Below are positions 40,180 through 48,337 of a stretch of DNA of 64,000 nucleotides, one piece after another. Where the stretch lies: NCBI GenBank assembly GCA_035545855.1, contig DASZXK010000089.1, forward strand, positions 1 through 64,000, written 5' to 3'. Origin of the DNA: DASZVB01 sp035545855 (lineage in GTDB: Bacteria; Myxococcota_A; Polyangia; Polyangiales; Polyangiaceae). The notes beneath the pieces are model-generated. The model searched no databases, was not told the DNA's origin, and worked only from the letters and a program-made list of their open reading frames with translations. The position numbers and the translations under genes are program-made. Numbering within the stretch: position 1 is the first letter of the stretch; each line of letters starts with the position of its first letter.

Positions 40180-42051
40180 TCAGCCGAACGTGCGGAGCTT
40201 CGAGTCCCGTTCGTCGAGCTTCTTCTCGATGCTCGTCAGCGCATTGACGATCGATTCCGTCACCATGTTCACGATGATCGGGAGCTGACCCCGGAGGGCC
40301 TCGTAGTAGCGCTGGCGCTCCGTGGAGTGGATGATCGCCGGCGGGCAGTCCGCGCGCATCAAGAGTAGGTTCATCAGCAGCCGCGCGACCTTGCCGCTGT
40401 CCAGCGCGAACGGGAACACGCGGAGGAGGTCGTAGTGGACGCGCGCGGCGATGCGGACCGCATTCTTGATCTTCTTCGGCTCGGGGCCGTTCATCCAGTC
40501 GAAGACCTGGCGGACCTTGTAGGCGATCTTGTCTGGCGCGGCGTACTCGTGGAAGTAGAGACGGTGCTGCGGAATGTCCTTCCGGTACTTCACCGTCTTC
40601 AGGTCGCCCTCTTCCGGATGGAGGATGAGGTAGATGCGCTTCACCGTGTCGATGTTGACGGGTGAGCGCTTCTTCTCCGCCTGGTCCCTGACGAACTCGA
40701 TCGCCGCCTTGTGACGGCGGATCTCGTCGCACACGGTCTGGAGGCTCGAATCCGGCACCACGGCGACGTTCGGATTGATCGCGAGCCGGAGCTCCTCGTA
40801 CGTGTAGACGACGCCCTCGAGCGCGCTGTCGTGGTAGATCCACGACATCAGGAAGCTCTCCTGGTACTCGTTCCGGAACGCGTCGTCCGTCAGCGCGAGG
40901 CGCTCGTTGATCTTGGCGAACCGCTCCTCGATCGTCGCGGGCGGGGGAGGCGGCGGGGGAGGCGGAAGCGTCCGAGGAATGATCTTCGGCAGCTCGCCCT
41001 CCGGGCGAGGCGGAGCCTTGGGGACCCGGAGATTCGCGAAACGATTCTCTTCGGGCTCGTCGCCGGCGCGGCGCGTCCGGCTCTGATCCGGAATGGACGC
41101 CGGGGTGTAGACCCGCGTCGCGATCGCGCGGCCGCTCGCCGCGGCGCGACTCGCGCGAGTCGCCCGGACCACGCGTCCTTCGAGGGCGCGGCGGGCCGCT
41201 TCGCGCTCGGCGCGGAGCCTCGCCTGTTCGGCCTCCTTCGCCTTCCGGTATGCTTCGCGTTCGGCGTCGCGCTTCGCACGCTCGGCTTCCTTCGCCTGAC
41301 GGGCCTCTTCGCGGAGCCGGTCCCGTTCGGCGTCCCGCTCGGCCTTCAGGCGGGCCCTTTCGGCCTCTCTCTCGGCCTTGAGACGGGCCTTCTCGGCTTC
41401 CTTCTCGGCCTTCAGGCGGATCTTCTCCGCCTCCTTTTCCTTCTTCTTCCGAGCGGCTTCCTTCTCCGCGACTTTCTTCGCGGCGGCGCGCTCCTTCTCT
41501 TTGCGGGCGGCTTCCTTGGCGCGCTCTTTTTCCTCGCGCGCCTTTTCCTGCTCGCGCTTCTTCGCGAGGGCGGCGCGTTCGCGCTCCTTCTGGGCCTGCG
41601 CTTTTTCCTGCTCGCGCTTCTTCGCGGCCGCGGCGCGCTCCCGCTCCTTCTGGGCCTTGGCCTTCTCGGCTTCCCGGCGCTTCGCGGCCGCGGCGCGCTC
41701 CCGGTCCTGCTGGGCACGGGCGCGTTCGCGCTCGGCCCGCTCCCGTTCGCGCTGCTTCTGGGCCTGAGCTCGCTCGCGCTCTTTTTCGCGCTGAGCCCGC
41801 TCGCGCTCTTTCAGCGCCTTGGCGCGCTCCTGCGCCCTCTTCTTTTCGGCCTTCAGACGGGCTGCTTGCTCCGCCTTCTTCCGGGCCGGGGACGCCTTCG
41901 CGCCCCCCTTCGGTTTCCCCTTGGGTTTCGAGGCTCTACGGGCGGACGCGGGCGCCTTGGCCTTCACGCTTCGAGCGCGGCCCTTCGCGGCCCCCCGCGA
42001 CTGCTTTTTCCCGAGGGTTTTCCGGTTCTTGTGTTTGCGTTGGACCGCCAT
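40180..42051 (-). CDS. Charged-helix protein with degenerate Fic domain (Fic pseudoenzyme)
   Basis: A 623-residue protein. Residues 1-50 are basic; about 55-300 are almost only Lys, Arg, Glu, Ala and Gln, a single-alpha-helix or coiled-coil type rod. A poly-Pro hinge follows at about 365-380, then a Fic fold from about 400. The fold keeps HDSALEGVVYT (the inhibitory-helix Ser409 and Glu412) and VKYRKDI, and after the active site ARLLMNLLLMR and ERQRYYEAL. The Fic motif itself, normally HPFxxGNGRxxR, reads FPFALDSGKVAR at 546-557, losing the catalytic His, Asn and Arg. AMP transfer is therefore unlikely. It follows map and may be a binding or scaffold protein. Confidence 0.82.
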   Translation of the reverse strand: MAVQRKHKNRKTLGKKQSRGAAKGRARSVKAKAPASARRASKPKGKPKGGAKASPARKKAEQAARLKAEKKRAQERAKALKERERAQREKERERAQAQKQRERERAERERARAQQDRERAAAAKRREAEKAKAQKERERAAAAKKREQEKAQAQKERERAALAKKREQEKAREEKERAKEAARKEKERAAAKKVAEKEAARKKKEKEAEKIRLKAEKEAEKARLKAEREAERARLKAERDAERDRLREEARQAKEAERAKRDAEREAYRKAKEAEQARLRAEREAARRALEGRVVRATRASRAAASGRAIATRVYTPASIPDQSRTRRAGDEPEENRFANLRVPKAPPRPEGELPKIIPRTLPPPPPPPPPATIEERFAKINERLALTDDAFRNEYQESFLMSWIYHDSALEGVVYTYEELRLAINPNVAVVPDSSLQTVCDEIRRHKAAIEFVRDQAEKKRSPVNIDTVKRIYLILHPEEGDLKTVKYRKDIPQHRLYFHEYAAPDKIAYKVRQVFDWMNGPEPKKIKNAVRIAARVHYDLLRVFPFALDSGKVARLLMNLLLMRADCPPAIIHSTERQRYYEALRGQLPIIVNMVTESIVNALTSIEKKLDERDSKLRTFG

Positions 42052-42301
42052 TCGGTAAGTGGCCCGACCCAAGAATCTGGTGCTGAAACGATCGGATCGC
42101 CTTGCGGGCAACGCCTCCGAGGAGGCGCGTACCGTGCGGAAGTGACCCCGGAAATCGGGAGCCGCGAGGCTAGTCGCCCCACACTGGATCCGTCAAGCGG
42201 CGGGTACCGGAAAGCGGGGCCGCTGACTGGTCCGGCCGATTCGCCGATCGCGCGCGGAGCTCGCGCACCCGGCAGGGAGGCGGGGGAGCGGTCGCGAAGC
42301 G

Positions 42302-42328
42302 AGCTCGGGGGGCCAGGCCCCCCCGGAG
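42302..42328 (-). terminator. GC-rich hairpin directly after map
   Basis: Just beyond the map stop codon, CTCCGGGGGGGCC can pair with GGCCCCCCGAG around a one-base loop, with two small bulges. A strong stem but no T tract, so a terminator-like or mRNA-end-protecting hairpin. Confidence 0.4.
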
Positions 42329-43153
42329 CTAAATGAGCCCCGCGTCCTTCAGATAGGTGGGGAAGATCTCGCTGTGTTTCAGGGGTTCCGCGCGAGCGGT
42401 GAGGACTTCGCAGCCCGTCTCGGTGACCAGGACGGTGTGCTCGAACTGGGCGGACAGCTTGCCGTCGGCGGTGACGGCCGTCCACTCGTCCGCCAGGATT
42501 TCCACGTCGGGCACGCCCTGGTTGATCATGGGCTCGATCGTGAACGTCATCCCCGCCTTCAGGCGGATGCCTCGGCCCCGGGTCCCGACGTGCAGGACCT
42601 TGGGCTCCTCGTGGAACTTCCGGCCGATGCCGTGCCCGACGAAGTCCGTGACGACCGAGTAACCGTGCCCTTCCGCGTACTCCTGGATGGCGGCTCCGAT
42701 GTCCCCGAGCCGCGCGCCCGGGCGGACTTCGGCGATCCCGAGGTCCAGACACCGGCGGGTGATCTCCGTGAGGCGCTTGGCTTCCTCGCTCGGCGTCCCG
42801 ACGTAAAACGTCGCGGAAGTGTCGCCGTGGAAGCCCTGGTAGATGTGGGTCACGTCGACGTTGATGATGTCCCCGTCCTCGAGCTTCTGCGCGCCGGGGA
42901 TGCCGTGACACACGACCTCGTTCACGGACGTGCAGACGCTCTTCGGGAAGCCGAGGTAGTCGAGGGGCGCGGGGATGCAGCCCTTCTTCAGCGTGTCCGC
43001 GTGGACGAAGTCGTCGATCTCCTGGGTCGTGATGCCGGGGCGAATCAGGTCCGCGACGGCGACGAGCGTCTCCGCCGTGAGGCGGCTCGCCGTCCGCATG
43101 AGCTCGATCTCTCGGGCCGTCTTGACCTGAACCGTCTTGGGTCGAAAATGCAT
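42329..43153 (-). CDS. map: Methionine aminopeptidase, type I
   Basis: A 274-residue enzyme that removes initiator methionine from nascent proteins. The metal ligands are visible in order: IINVDVTHIYQGFHGD (two Asp), GHGIG with His, FTIEPM (Glu) and the second Glu in SAQFEHTVLVT. The conserved VNEVVCHGIPG is the substrate-binding His region. Standard length for a type I enzyme, no zinc-finger N-terminus. Starts 6 bases after a lipoprotein gene; the Fic-like gene lies 277 bases downstream. Essential housekeeping function. Confidence 0.97.
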   Translation of the reverse strand: MHFRPKTVQVKTAREIELMRTASRLTAETLVAVADLIRPGITTQEIDDFVHADTLKKGCIPAPLDYLGFPKSVCTSVNEVVCHGIPGAQKLEDGDIINVDVTHIYQGFHGDTSATFYVGTPSEEAKRLTEITRRCLDLGIAEVRPGARLGDIGAAIQEYAEGHGYSVVTDFVGHGIGRKFHEEPKVLHVGTRGRGIRLKAGMTFTIEPMINQGVPDVEILADEWTAVTADGKLSAQFEHTVLVTETGCEVLTARAEPLKHSEIFPTYLKDAGLI

Positions 43154-43159
43154 GGATCC

Positions 43160-43726
43160 TCAGGGGCGGGGCGTCTTCCGGTCGCTACTTACCGCATCGA
43201 GCAGCTTGGCGCTCTCCATCGCCTTGCGGACGTCGGGAGAATCCCCTTCGCCGTAGTAGTGCGGAACGGCCTCGCCCCCGTCTGCATAACGACGAACGAA
43301 CAGAAGGAAATGCTTCCCGACGAGGCTGGTGTCCGCGGCCTGGACCTGCGACAGCGACGGGTTCCCCGGAACCAGATGAATCTCGAGTGAATCCGCGGGG
43401 GCTGAACCGTAGAGGGGCGGCCCGTCACTCCGCGCGGCGAGAATCACCCCCCGCACCCCCGCGAGGGACTCTTCCGTGACCGTGGACACGCGAACCGGGA
43501 TGACCCCGTCGGCGCGCTGAGTCCGCAACTTCAGCTTGGGATCCTGCGCGGCGGGGATCTCGGCCGGCAATCCGAAGACCGTCGCCGACAGCGCGTCGTT
43601 GAACAGGGTGCTCTCCTCCGGCGTGTATTCCGGAAGTCCAGCGATCGCCGAGACCACCCTGGGTTCGTTTCCGCCGCACGCGGAGAGCAAGCCGGCCACG
43701 CAACACGAGAGGATGACGCGGCGCAT
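43160..43726 (-). CDS. Unknown lipoprotein
   Basis: A 188-residue predicted lipoprotein with lipobox LLSAC (Cys17) and a mature domain of mixed alpha/beta character (TPEESTLFNDALSATVFGL, LEIHLVPGNPSLSQVQAAD, GKHFLLFVRRYADGG). I do not recognise the family. It lies 6 bases upstream of map, so both are probably on one transcript. Likely anchored to the periplasmic face of a membrane. Confidence 0.75.
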   Translation of the reverse strand: MRRVILSCCVAGLLSACGGNEPRVVSAIAGLPEYTPEESTLFNDALSATVFGLPAEIPAAQDPKLKLRTQRADGVIPVRVSTVTEESLAGVRGVILAARSDGPPLYGSAPADSLEIHLVPGNPSLSQVQAADTSLVGKHFLLFVRRYADGGEAVPHYYGEGDSPDVRKAMESAKLLDAVSSDRKTPRP

Positions 43727-43955
43727 CGATGGGGCAGAGAGTAGTCGAAGCGACCGAGATCGTCGACGGGTGCAGCCGAGGAAGCTCCCGCGAGCTTCCC
43801 GCCGCCGTCCGGGCGCGGTATGGCCGCCGTGCCGAGAACAGGGGCTCGGGCTCCATCATCCGTGACGACCCACCGTCTAACGGTCGAGCCTCCTTCTCCC
43901 GCGGACGTTCGCGGGGCCTCTGCCAAATGAAACCAAGCCAGCATCGGGGTTAGCC

Positions 43956-44786
43956 ATGAGACGACCGGTCGTGTTCCTCGCAGTTTCCGTCCTTCTTTCC
44001 GCGGCGTCGGCCGCGAGCGCTCGCCCGACGCCGTCGCCCGCGGCGCCGCTCCTAGCCAAAGAAGCGAAGGGCAAGGCGGCGGCGCCCAAGCTCCCGCCCC
44101 CGGCGACCCTCGACAAGAAGGTGAAGCTCTCCCCGGACGGGCTCAAGTTCGGGATGACGCTCGCCGAGGTCTCCAAGTTCTACGAGAAGGTCCTCGATGA
44201 CGAGTTCGCTCCCCTCTACAAGCGGGTCGAGCCCGGGCCGCGCATGAACGAGCTGGATGCCGAGCTCGCCGACAAGAAGCAGCTCATCCTCCGGAACAAG
44301 CTCGAGTTCGGGTCCCTTCCGAGCGGGCTCGACGACACGCCCCTCGGCGGCGAGTACTCGTACAACAACGGGGAATTCAAGTCGGAGATCAAGCTCCGGT
44401 CCGGCATCACGCGGCACTTCTTCTTCATCGGGGATCGCCTCTGGAAGGTCATCGACGTCCACAAGCTCGGGAAGAAGAGCAAGCTCGGCGAGGACTTCGA
44501 CGGCGCCAAGGCGGGTCTGGTGAAGCAGCTCGGCAAGGAGCCTCGCGCGCTTTCGGCCGATCCGTCCCAGGGCCGCAAGGTCGACTTCGTCGACTGGCAG
44601 GACAAGGAAATGATCATCCGCCTCATGGATTTCGGCGGATCGCAGGCCGCGGTCGGCTACATCGATCGGAAGATCGAAGAGGGCATCGACAAGTTCCGGC
44701 CGAACAAGGGTCCGGCGCAGAAGGAAGTCGACCGCGACGTGGCCGACGTGACGCGGGGGCCGACGCCTCCGACGCCGAAGAGGTGA
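43956..44786 (+). CDS. Secreted protein of unknown function
   Basis: A 276-residue protein with a signal peptide (about residues 1-22, SAASAASA-RP), a Lys-rich Pro/Ala spacer and a domain from about residue 50 beginning LSPDGLKFGMTLAEVSKFYEKV, a pattern seen in short secreted beta-proteins of myxobacteria. The rest is rich in Lys, Asp and Gly with no known motif. It diverges from the lipoprotein-map operon and converges on the NifU-like gene. Function unknown. Confidence 0.75.
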   Translation: MRRPVVFLAVSVLLSAASAASARPTPSPAAPLLAKEAKGKAAAPKLPPPATLDKKVKLSPDGLKFGMTLAEVSKFYEKVLDDEFAPLYKRVEPGPRMNELDAELADKKQLILRNKLEFGSLPSGLDDTPLGGEYSYNNGEFKSEIKLRSGITRHFFFIGDRLWKVIDVHKLGKKSKLGEDFDGAKAGLVKQLGKEPRALSADPSQGRKVDFVDWQDKEMIIRLMDFGGSQAAVGYIDRKIEEGIDKFRPNKGPAQKEVDRDVADVTRGPTPPTPKR

Positions 44787-44802
44787 GCGTTCGGGAGCGG
44801 CA

Positions 44803-44826
44803 GACGCCGGTCAGTCGACCGGCGTC
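44803..44826. terminator. Perfect 10-bp hairpin between convergent genes
   Basis: GACGCCGGTC (44803-44812) and GACCGGCGTC (44817-44826) form a perfect stem with the loop AGTC. It overlaps the stop of the NifU-like gene and lies 16 bases after the stop of the secreted-protein gene, so it could end both transcripts. No T tract. Confidence 0.5.
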
Positions 44827-45077
44827 GCGCCCTCGGGCGAGAGGGCTCCGGACGTCACGGTGATGCGGGCGCCGGGGGCCACCGCGAGCAGCGCCGGCTC
44901 GATGACCCGGCGAACTGCGAGGGTATTTCCGGGACAGCCGGAATACCGGCCTGCGAGGTGCAGGTTCACGGCTTCCGGCTCGGCCTTCACCAGATAGAGC
45001 CGGCCCCCGTCCGCACGCACGAGCGGAGCGACCACCTCTCGAAGGACCCTGAGGATTTCCTGCCGGGTGTCGCCCAT
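44811..45077 (-). CDS. NifU-like C-terminal domain protein lacking one cluster cysteine
   Basis: An 88-residue stand-alone NifU C-terminal (Nfu) domain. The fold is recognisable from ILRVLREVVAPLVRADGG, LHLAGRYSGCPGNTLAVR and VIEPALLAVAPGARI. Family members use a CxxC pair (usual G-x-C-x-x-CP-S) to hold an Fe-S cluster between two subunits; here the first Cys is Tyr and only the second (GCPGNT) remains. Cluster binding as in Nfu is therefore doubtful. ATG 45077 follows AGGA by a normal distance; a GTG at 45080 is an alternative. Diverges from the rpsP operon. Confidence 0.82.
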   Translation of the reverse strand: MGDTRQEILRVLREVVAPLVRADGGRLYLVKAEPEAVNLHLAGRYSGCPGNTLAVRRVIEPALLAVAPGARITVTSGALSPEGATPVD

Positions 45078-45219
45078 CACCGATCCTGCCGACCTGCCAA
45101 TCTGGGAACGGTACCACGCCGCCTGGCCGCAAAGTGGTGGTTCTTGTTTCCCCTACCAATGGCCGGCCCTTCTGCTAGGGTCCCGGGCCCTCGAAGTCAG
45201 TCATCGTTCCAGAGGATTC

Positions 45220-45477
45220 ATGGCCGTTCACATTCGCCTCTCCCGCTACGGCACCAAGAAGGCGCCGTTCTACCGCATCGTCGTCACGGATCACCGCAGC
45301 CGTCGGGACGGAAAGTTCATCGAGAACATCGGCACCTGGAACCCGCTCGCGAAGCCCGAAGCGCTCCTCGTGGACAAGACGCGCCTCGAATACTGGACCG
45401 GCCAGGGAGCGCTTCCCTCGCACACGCTGACGCGGCTCCTTCGCACTCACAAGACCGCCGCCGCTCCCGCGACGTGA
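45220..45477 (+). CDS. rpsP: 30S ribosomal protein S16
   Basis: An 85-residue ribosomal protein of the small subunit. The sequence begins MAVHIRLSRYGTKKAPFYRI, the S16 signature, and continues with DGKFIENIGTWNP and a short C-terminal tail. AGAGGA precedes the ATG. First gene of the rpsP-khpA-rimM-trmD operon, the usual order in many bacteria. Confidence 0.98.
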   Translation: MAVHIRLSRYGTKKAPFYRIVVTDHRSRRDGKFIENIGTWNPLAKPEALLVDKTRLEYWTGQGALPSHTLTRLLRTHKTAAAPAT

Positions 45478-45481
45478 GCCG

Positions 45482-45718
45482 ATGGCCCTGAAGGAGCTCA
45501 TCGAGACGATCGCGACCGCTCTGGTCGACGATCCCGATTCCGTGGAAGTGCACGAGGTCGAAGGCGACCACAACTGCCTCGTCGAGCTGAAGGTCGCGAA
45601 GAACGACATCGGCAAGGTGATCGGCAAAGACGGGCGCACGGCGCAGTCGATGCGCGCGCTGCTCTCGGCGGCGTCGACGAAGATCGGTCGTCGCGCCCAC
45701 CTCGACATCCTCGATTGA
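45482..45718 (+). CDS. khpA: KH-domain RNA-binding protein KhpA
   Basis: A 78-residue single KH domain protein. The RNA-binding GxxG loop is seen in VIGKDGRTAQSMRALL. KhpA-type proteins (YlqC) bind RNA and, in several bacteria, affect cell division and ribosome assembly. It starts 4 bases after rpsP and its stop overlaps the rimM TTG start, so translation is coupled. Confidence 0.95.
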   Translation: MALKELIETIATALVDDPDSVEVHEVEGDHNCLVELKVAKNDIGKVIGKDGRTAQSMRALLSAASTKIGRRAHLDILD

Positions 45719-46236
45719 GCGCGCCGAAGGCCGCCCCGCTCGTCGAGATCGGGCGGCTCACCCGCCCGCACGGCGTGCGAGGCGAGGTGCGCGTCCACCT
45801 GCACAACACGGAGAGCGAGACGCTCGACACCGTGCGTGAAGTGACGCTCGTCCGGAAGGGGGCGACGCTCGGCGTCTATCCCGTCCTGTCGCTCCGTCAC
45901 GCCGACAAGGCCGTCCTCCTTCGCCTCCGGGGCGTCGAGGATCGGGACGCCGCAGAGGCGCTCCGGGGCTCGTCCGTGTGCGTCCCGAGGAGCGAGCTCC
46001 CCCCGCTCGAGCCCGGAGAATACTACCTCGGGGACCTGGTGGGGGCGCGGGTCGTCGGGCCCGCGGGGGACGTCGGAGTCGTCGTCTCGGTGAACGTGCA
46101 CCCGTCCGTGGACAGTGTCGTCATCCGCACGGAAACTGGGGAGCTCGTGGAGCAGGCGCTCGCAGACCCGTGGATCTCGCGCGTGGACACCGAGGCGGGC
46201 GTGCTCGAGCTCGCCTCGCTGGACGGGCTCGTGTGA
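45715..46236 (+). CDS. rimM: Ribosome maturation factor RimM
   Basis: A 173-residue 16S rRNA processing factor. The N-terminal RimM domain begins EIGRLTRPHGVRGEVRV, and a PRC-barrel follows with YYLGDLVGARVVGPAGDVG and the final DPWISRVDTEAGVLEL. It binds S19 and helps mature the 30S head. TTG start overlapping the khpA stop by 4 bases. Its own stop overlaps the trmD ATG. Confidence 0.95.
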   Translation: MSAPKAAPLVEIGRLTRPHGVRGEVRVHLHNTESETLDTVREVTLVRKGATLGVYPVLSLRHADKAVLLRLRGVEDRDAAEALRGSSVCVPRSELPPLEPGEYYLGDLVGARVVGPAGDVGVVVSVNVHPSVDSVVIRTETGELVEQALADPWISRVDTEAGVLELASLDGLV

Positions 46237-46931
46237 TGCGCGTCTCCGTGGTCACGCTCTTCCCCGAGCTCTTCGGGCCCTTCCTCGAGACGAGCTTCGT
46301 GAAGAAAGCCATCGGGATGGGGGAGCTCGTCGTCCACCTGGAGTCGCTCCGGCGGCACGGGCTCGGCAAGCACCTCTCCGTGGACGACACGCCGTACGGA
46401 GGCGGCGCGGGCATGGTCCTTCGCGTGGACTGCATCGCCGCCGCCATCGAGGCCGCGGAGGAGCCGACCGGGCGTTCTCACCGCGTGCTCCTCACGCCGC
46501 AGGGAGCGCCCTTCGTGCAGGCGAAGGGCAGGGAGCTCGCGGGTCGCCCGGCCGTGACGCTCGTCTGCGGTCGCTACGAGGGCTTCGACGAGCGGGTGCG
46601 GTCGCTGGTGGACGAAGAGCTCTCGCTCGGGGACTTCGTGCTCACGGGCGGCGAGGTGCCGGCGATGGCCGTCATCGAGTGCGCGGTCAGGCTCTTGCCC
46701 GGCGTGCTCGGGAACGCCGATTCCGCCGCGGAAGAGTCGTTCAGCCCCGAGAACGAGGGTCTCCTCGAGTACCCGCAATATACGAGACCAGCGTCGTTCC
46801 GCGGAATGGACGTCCCGGAGATCCTCTCCTCCGGCGATCACGGGAAGATCCGGGCGTGGCGCACGGAGCAGTCCCGCGCGCGCACCGAGGCGCGTCGCCC
46901 GGATCTCGCGCGAAAGAAGGGCGATCCGTGA
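46236..46931 (+). CDS. trmD: tRNA (guanine-N1)-methyltransferase
   Basis: A 231-residue SPOUT methyltransferase that makes m1G37 in tRNA and prevents frameshifting. Motifs: VVTLFPELFGPF, DDTPYGGGAGM, VCGRYEGFDERV and the AdoMet-knot segment SLGDFVLTGGE, then NADSAAEESF. Slightly short at the C-terminus against E. coli TrmD. ATG overlaps the rimM stop and its stop overlaps the next GTG, so the whole operon is coupled. Confidence 0.97.
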   Translation: MRVSVVTLFPELFGPFLETSFVKKAIGMGELVVHLESLRRHGLGKHLSVDDTPYGGGAGMVLRVDCIAAAIEAAEEPTGRSHRVLLTPQGAPFVQAKGRELAGRPAVTLVCGRYEGFDERVRSLVDEELSLGDFVLTGGEVPAMAVIECAVRLLPGVLGNADSAAEESFSPENEGLLEYPQYTRPASFRGMDVPEILSSGDHGKIRAWRTEQSRARTEARRPDLARKKGDP

Positions 46932-47491
46932 CGGCGCGCACGATCGGAGTCGCGCTGATTCACCACCCCGTCGTGGATCGCTCCGGGGACACGGTGACCA
47001 CCGCGATCACGAACCTCGACGTCCACGACATCGCGCGGAGCTCGCACACGTTCGGCGTGGGGCGATTCTTCGTCGTGCACCCCGTTTCGGCGCAGCGGGA
47101 GCTCGTGTCCCGCATCGTGAATCACTGGGTGGAGGGCTCGGGCGCGAAGCGCATCCCCGATCGCAAACCGGCGATGGAGTGCGTGCGGCTCGTTTCCACC
47201 CTGGACGAGGCCGTCCTCGCCCTCGGAGAGGGGACGGAGATCTGGGTCACGAGCGCGAGCGACGGAGGGCGCCCCTGCACATCCATCGCGGCCGCCCGCG
47301 CGGCGCTCCGCGACCCGGGTCCGCCCGTGCTCCTCTGCTTCGGGACGGGGTGGGGGCTCGCGAACGCGGTCCTCGAACGCGCGACGACGCGCCTCGAACC
47401 GATCCGCTCTCCTCGCGCGGACGGCTACAACCACCTCTCGGTGCGCGCGGCCGTCGCCATCATCCTCGATCGGCTCCTCGCGAGCGGCTGA
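46928..47491 (+). CDS. SPOUT-family RNA methyltransferase (PF09936-like)
   Basis: A 187-residue protein of the RNA_Me_trans (SPOUT) group often found between trmD and rplS in deltaproteobacteria-like genomes. It begins IGVALIHHPVVDRSGDTVTT and LDVHDIARSSHTFG, and the AdoMet-knot region is VLLCFGTGWGLANAV followed by YNHLSVRAAVAIILDRLL. RNA target unknown. GTG start overlapping the trmD stop. Here the operon ends without rplS; its 3' end overlaps the convergent methyltransferase gene by 32 bases. Confidence 0.88.
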   Translation: MTARTIGVALIHHPVVDRSGDTVTTAITNLDVHDIARSSHTFGVGRFFVVHPVSAQRELVSRIVNHWVEGSGAKRIPDRKPAMECVRLVSTLDEAVLALGEGTEIWVTSASDGGRPCTSIAAARAALRDPGPPVLLCFGTGWGLANAVLERATTRLEPIRSPRADGYNHLSVRAAVAIILDRLLASG

Positions 47492-48278
47492 CGGCCGCCT
47501 TCGGCCGCTCGACTGCGCGACCCTCGACGATCGCCGCGAGCTCCGGCGTTCGGACTCCACGCGCCGCCCATTCGACGAGCGGCGGCAGGATCTCGAGCCC
47601 GCCCGGTCTGGCGGCGCGGAGCTCGGCGAGGACGACCCGCGCCGGGGAAGCGGCGAAGGCGTGGACGAACCGGAGTCGCTTCGCGACGAGCCCGGCCGCC
47701 GCCGCCGACTCCAAGAGCTCGGGGAGGCGCTCGGCGGGATACACGAAGAACGCGCGGGCGCGGCGGCCGAGGAGACGCTTCGTCGCGCCGAGGAACGGCG
47801 GGAGAGCGCCCGCGCGCGCTCGACGTCGCTCCGCCGACGGAGACGCCGACGGACCTTCCGTGAAGTACGGCGGGTTCGAAACGACCACGTCCGCGGAACC
47901 GGCGAGGGCTGCGGGCAGGGCGCGCGAGAGGTCGGCGCAGACGACGGCGCCGTCGAGCGCCGCGCGGGAGAGATTCTCCGCGGCCAGGGCGAGGAGGGGC
48001 GCGTCCCGATCCACGAGCGTCATGCGCCGCGCGCGGCCGAAGCGCGAGAAGGCCAGCGTGACGGCTCCGACGCCCGCGCCCAGGTCGACCAGATGGCGCG
48101 CCTCGGGGCGGAGCTCCGCCGCGAAGCGACCGAGCACGAGCGCGTCGACGTTGACGCGGTACCCCCGGGCCGGCTGGAGCAGCGCCACGCTGCCGCCGAA
48201 GAGCGAATCATTCCGCACGCTCTCGGGCTCGACGGGCGCCGGCGCCGATGAATCGTGGGGTCGACCCGCGCGTCTCAT
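47460..48278 (-). CDS. TrmN6-like tRNA (adenine-N6)-methyltransferase
   Basis: A 272-residue Rossmann-fold methyltransferase. The AdoMet motif I is LVDLGAGVGAVTLAFSRFG, motif II has VDRDAPLLALAAENL, and motif IV NPPYF identifies an N6-adenine class enzyme as in TrmN6 (tRNA1-Val m6A37). The N-terminal DSLFGGSVALLQPARGYRVN stretch is also typical of this group. ATG at 48278. The 3' end overlaps the SPOUT gene tail-to-tail. Substrate by family resemblance only. Confidence 0.88.
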   Translation of the reverse strand: MRRAGRPHDSSAPAPVEPESVRNDSLFGGSVALLQPARGYRVNVDALVLGRFAAELRPEARHLVDLGAGVGAVTLAFSRFGRARRMTLVDRDAPLLALAAENLSRAALDGAVVCADLSRALPAALAGSADVVVSNPPYFTEGPSASPSAERRRARAGALPPFLGATKRLLGRRARAFFVYPAERLPELLESAAAAGLVAKRLRFVHAFAASPARVVLAELRAARPGGLEILPPLVEWAARGVRTPELAAIVEGRAVERPKAAVSRSRGADRG

Positions 48279-48337
48279 TGTAGAGTGCGAGCCGAAAACG
48301 GGGCTCACCACCCCCTTTTTCGGGGATTTCTTCCACG

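Noticed and set aside
41140..41990. Repetitive sequence that could be a satellite or tandem element
   Set aside because: The repeats keep one open frame and encode the Lys/Arg/Glu-rich helix of the Fic-like protein.
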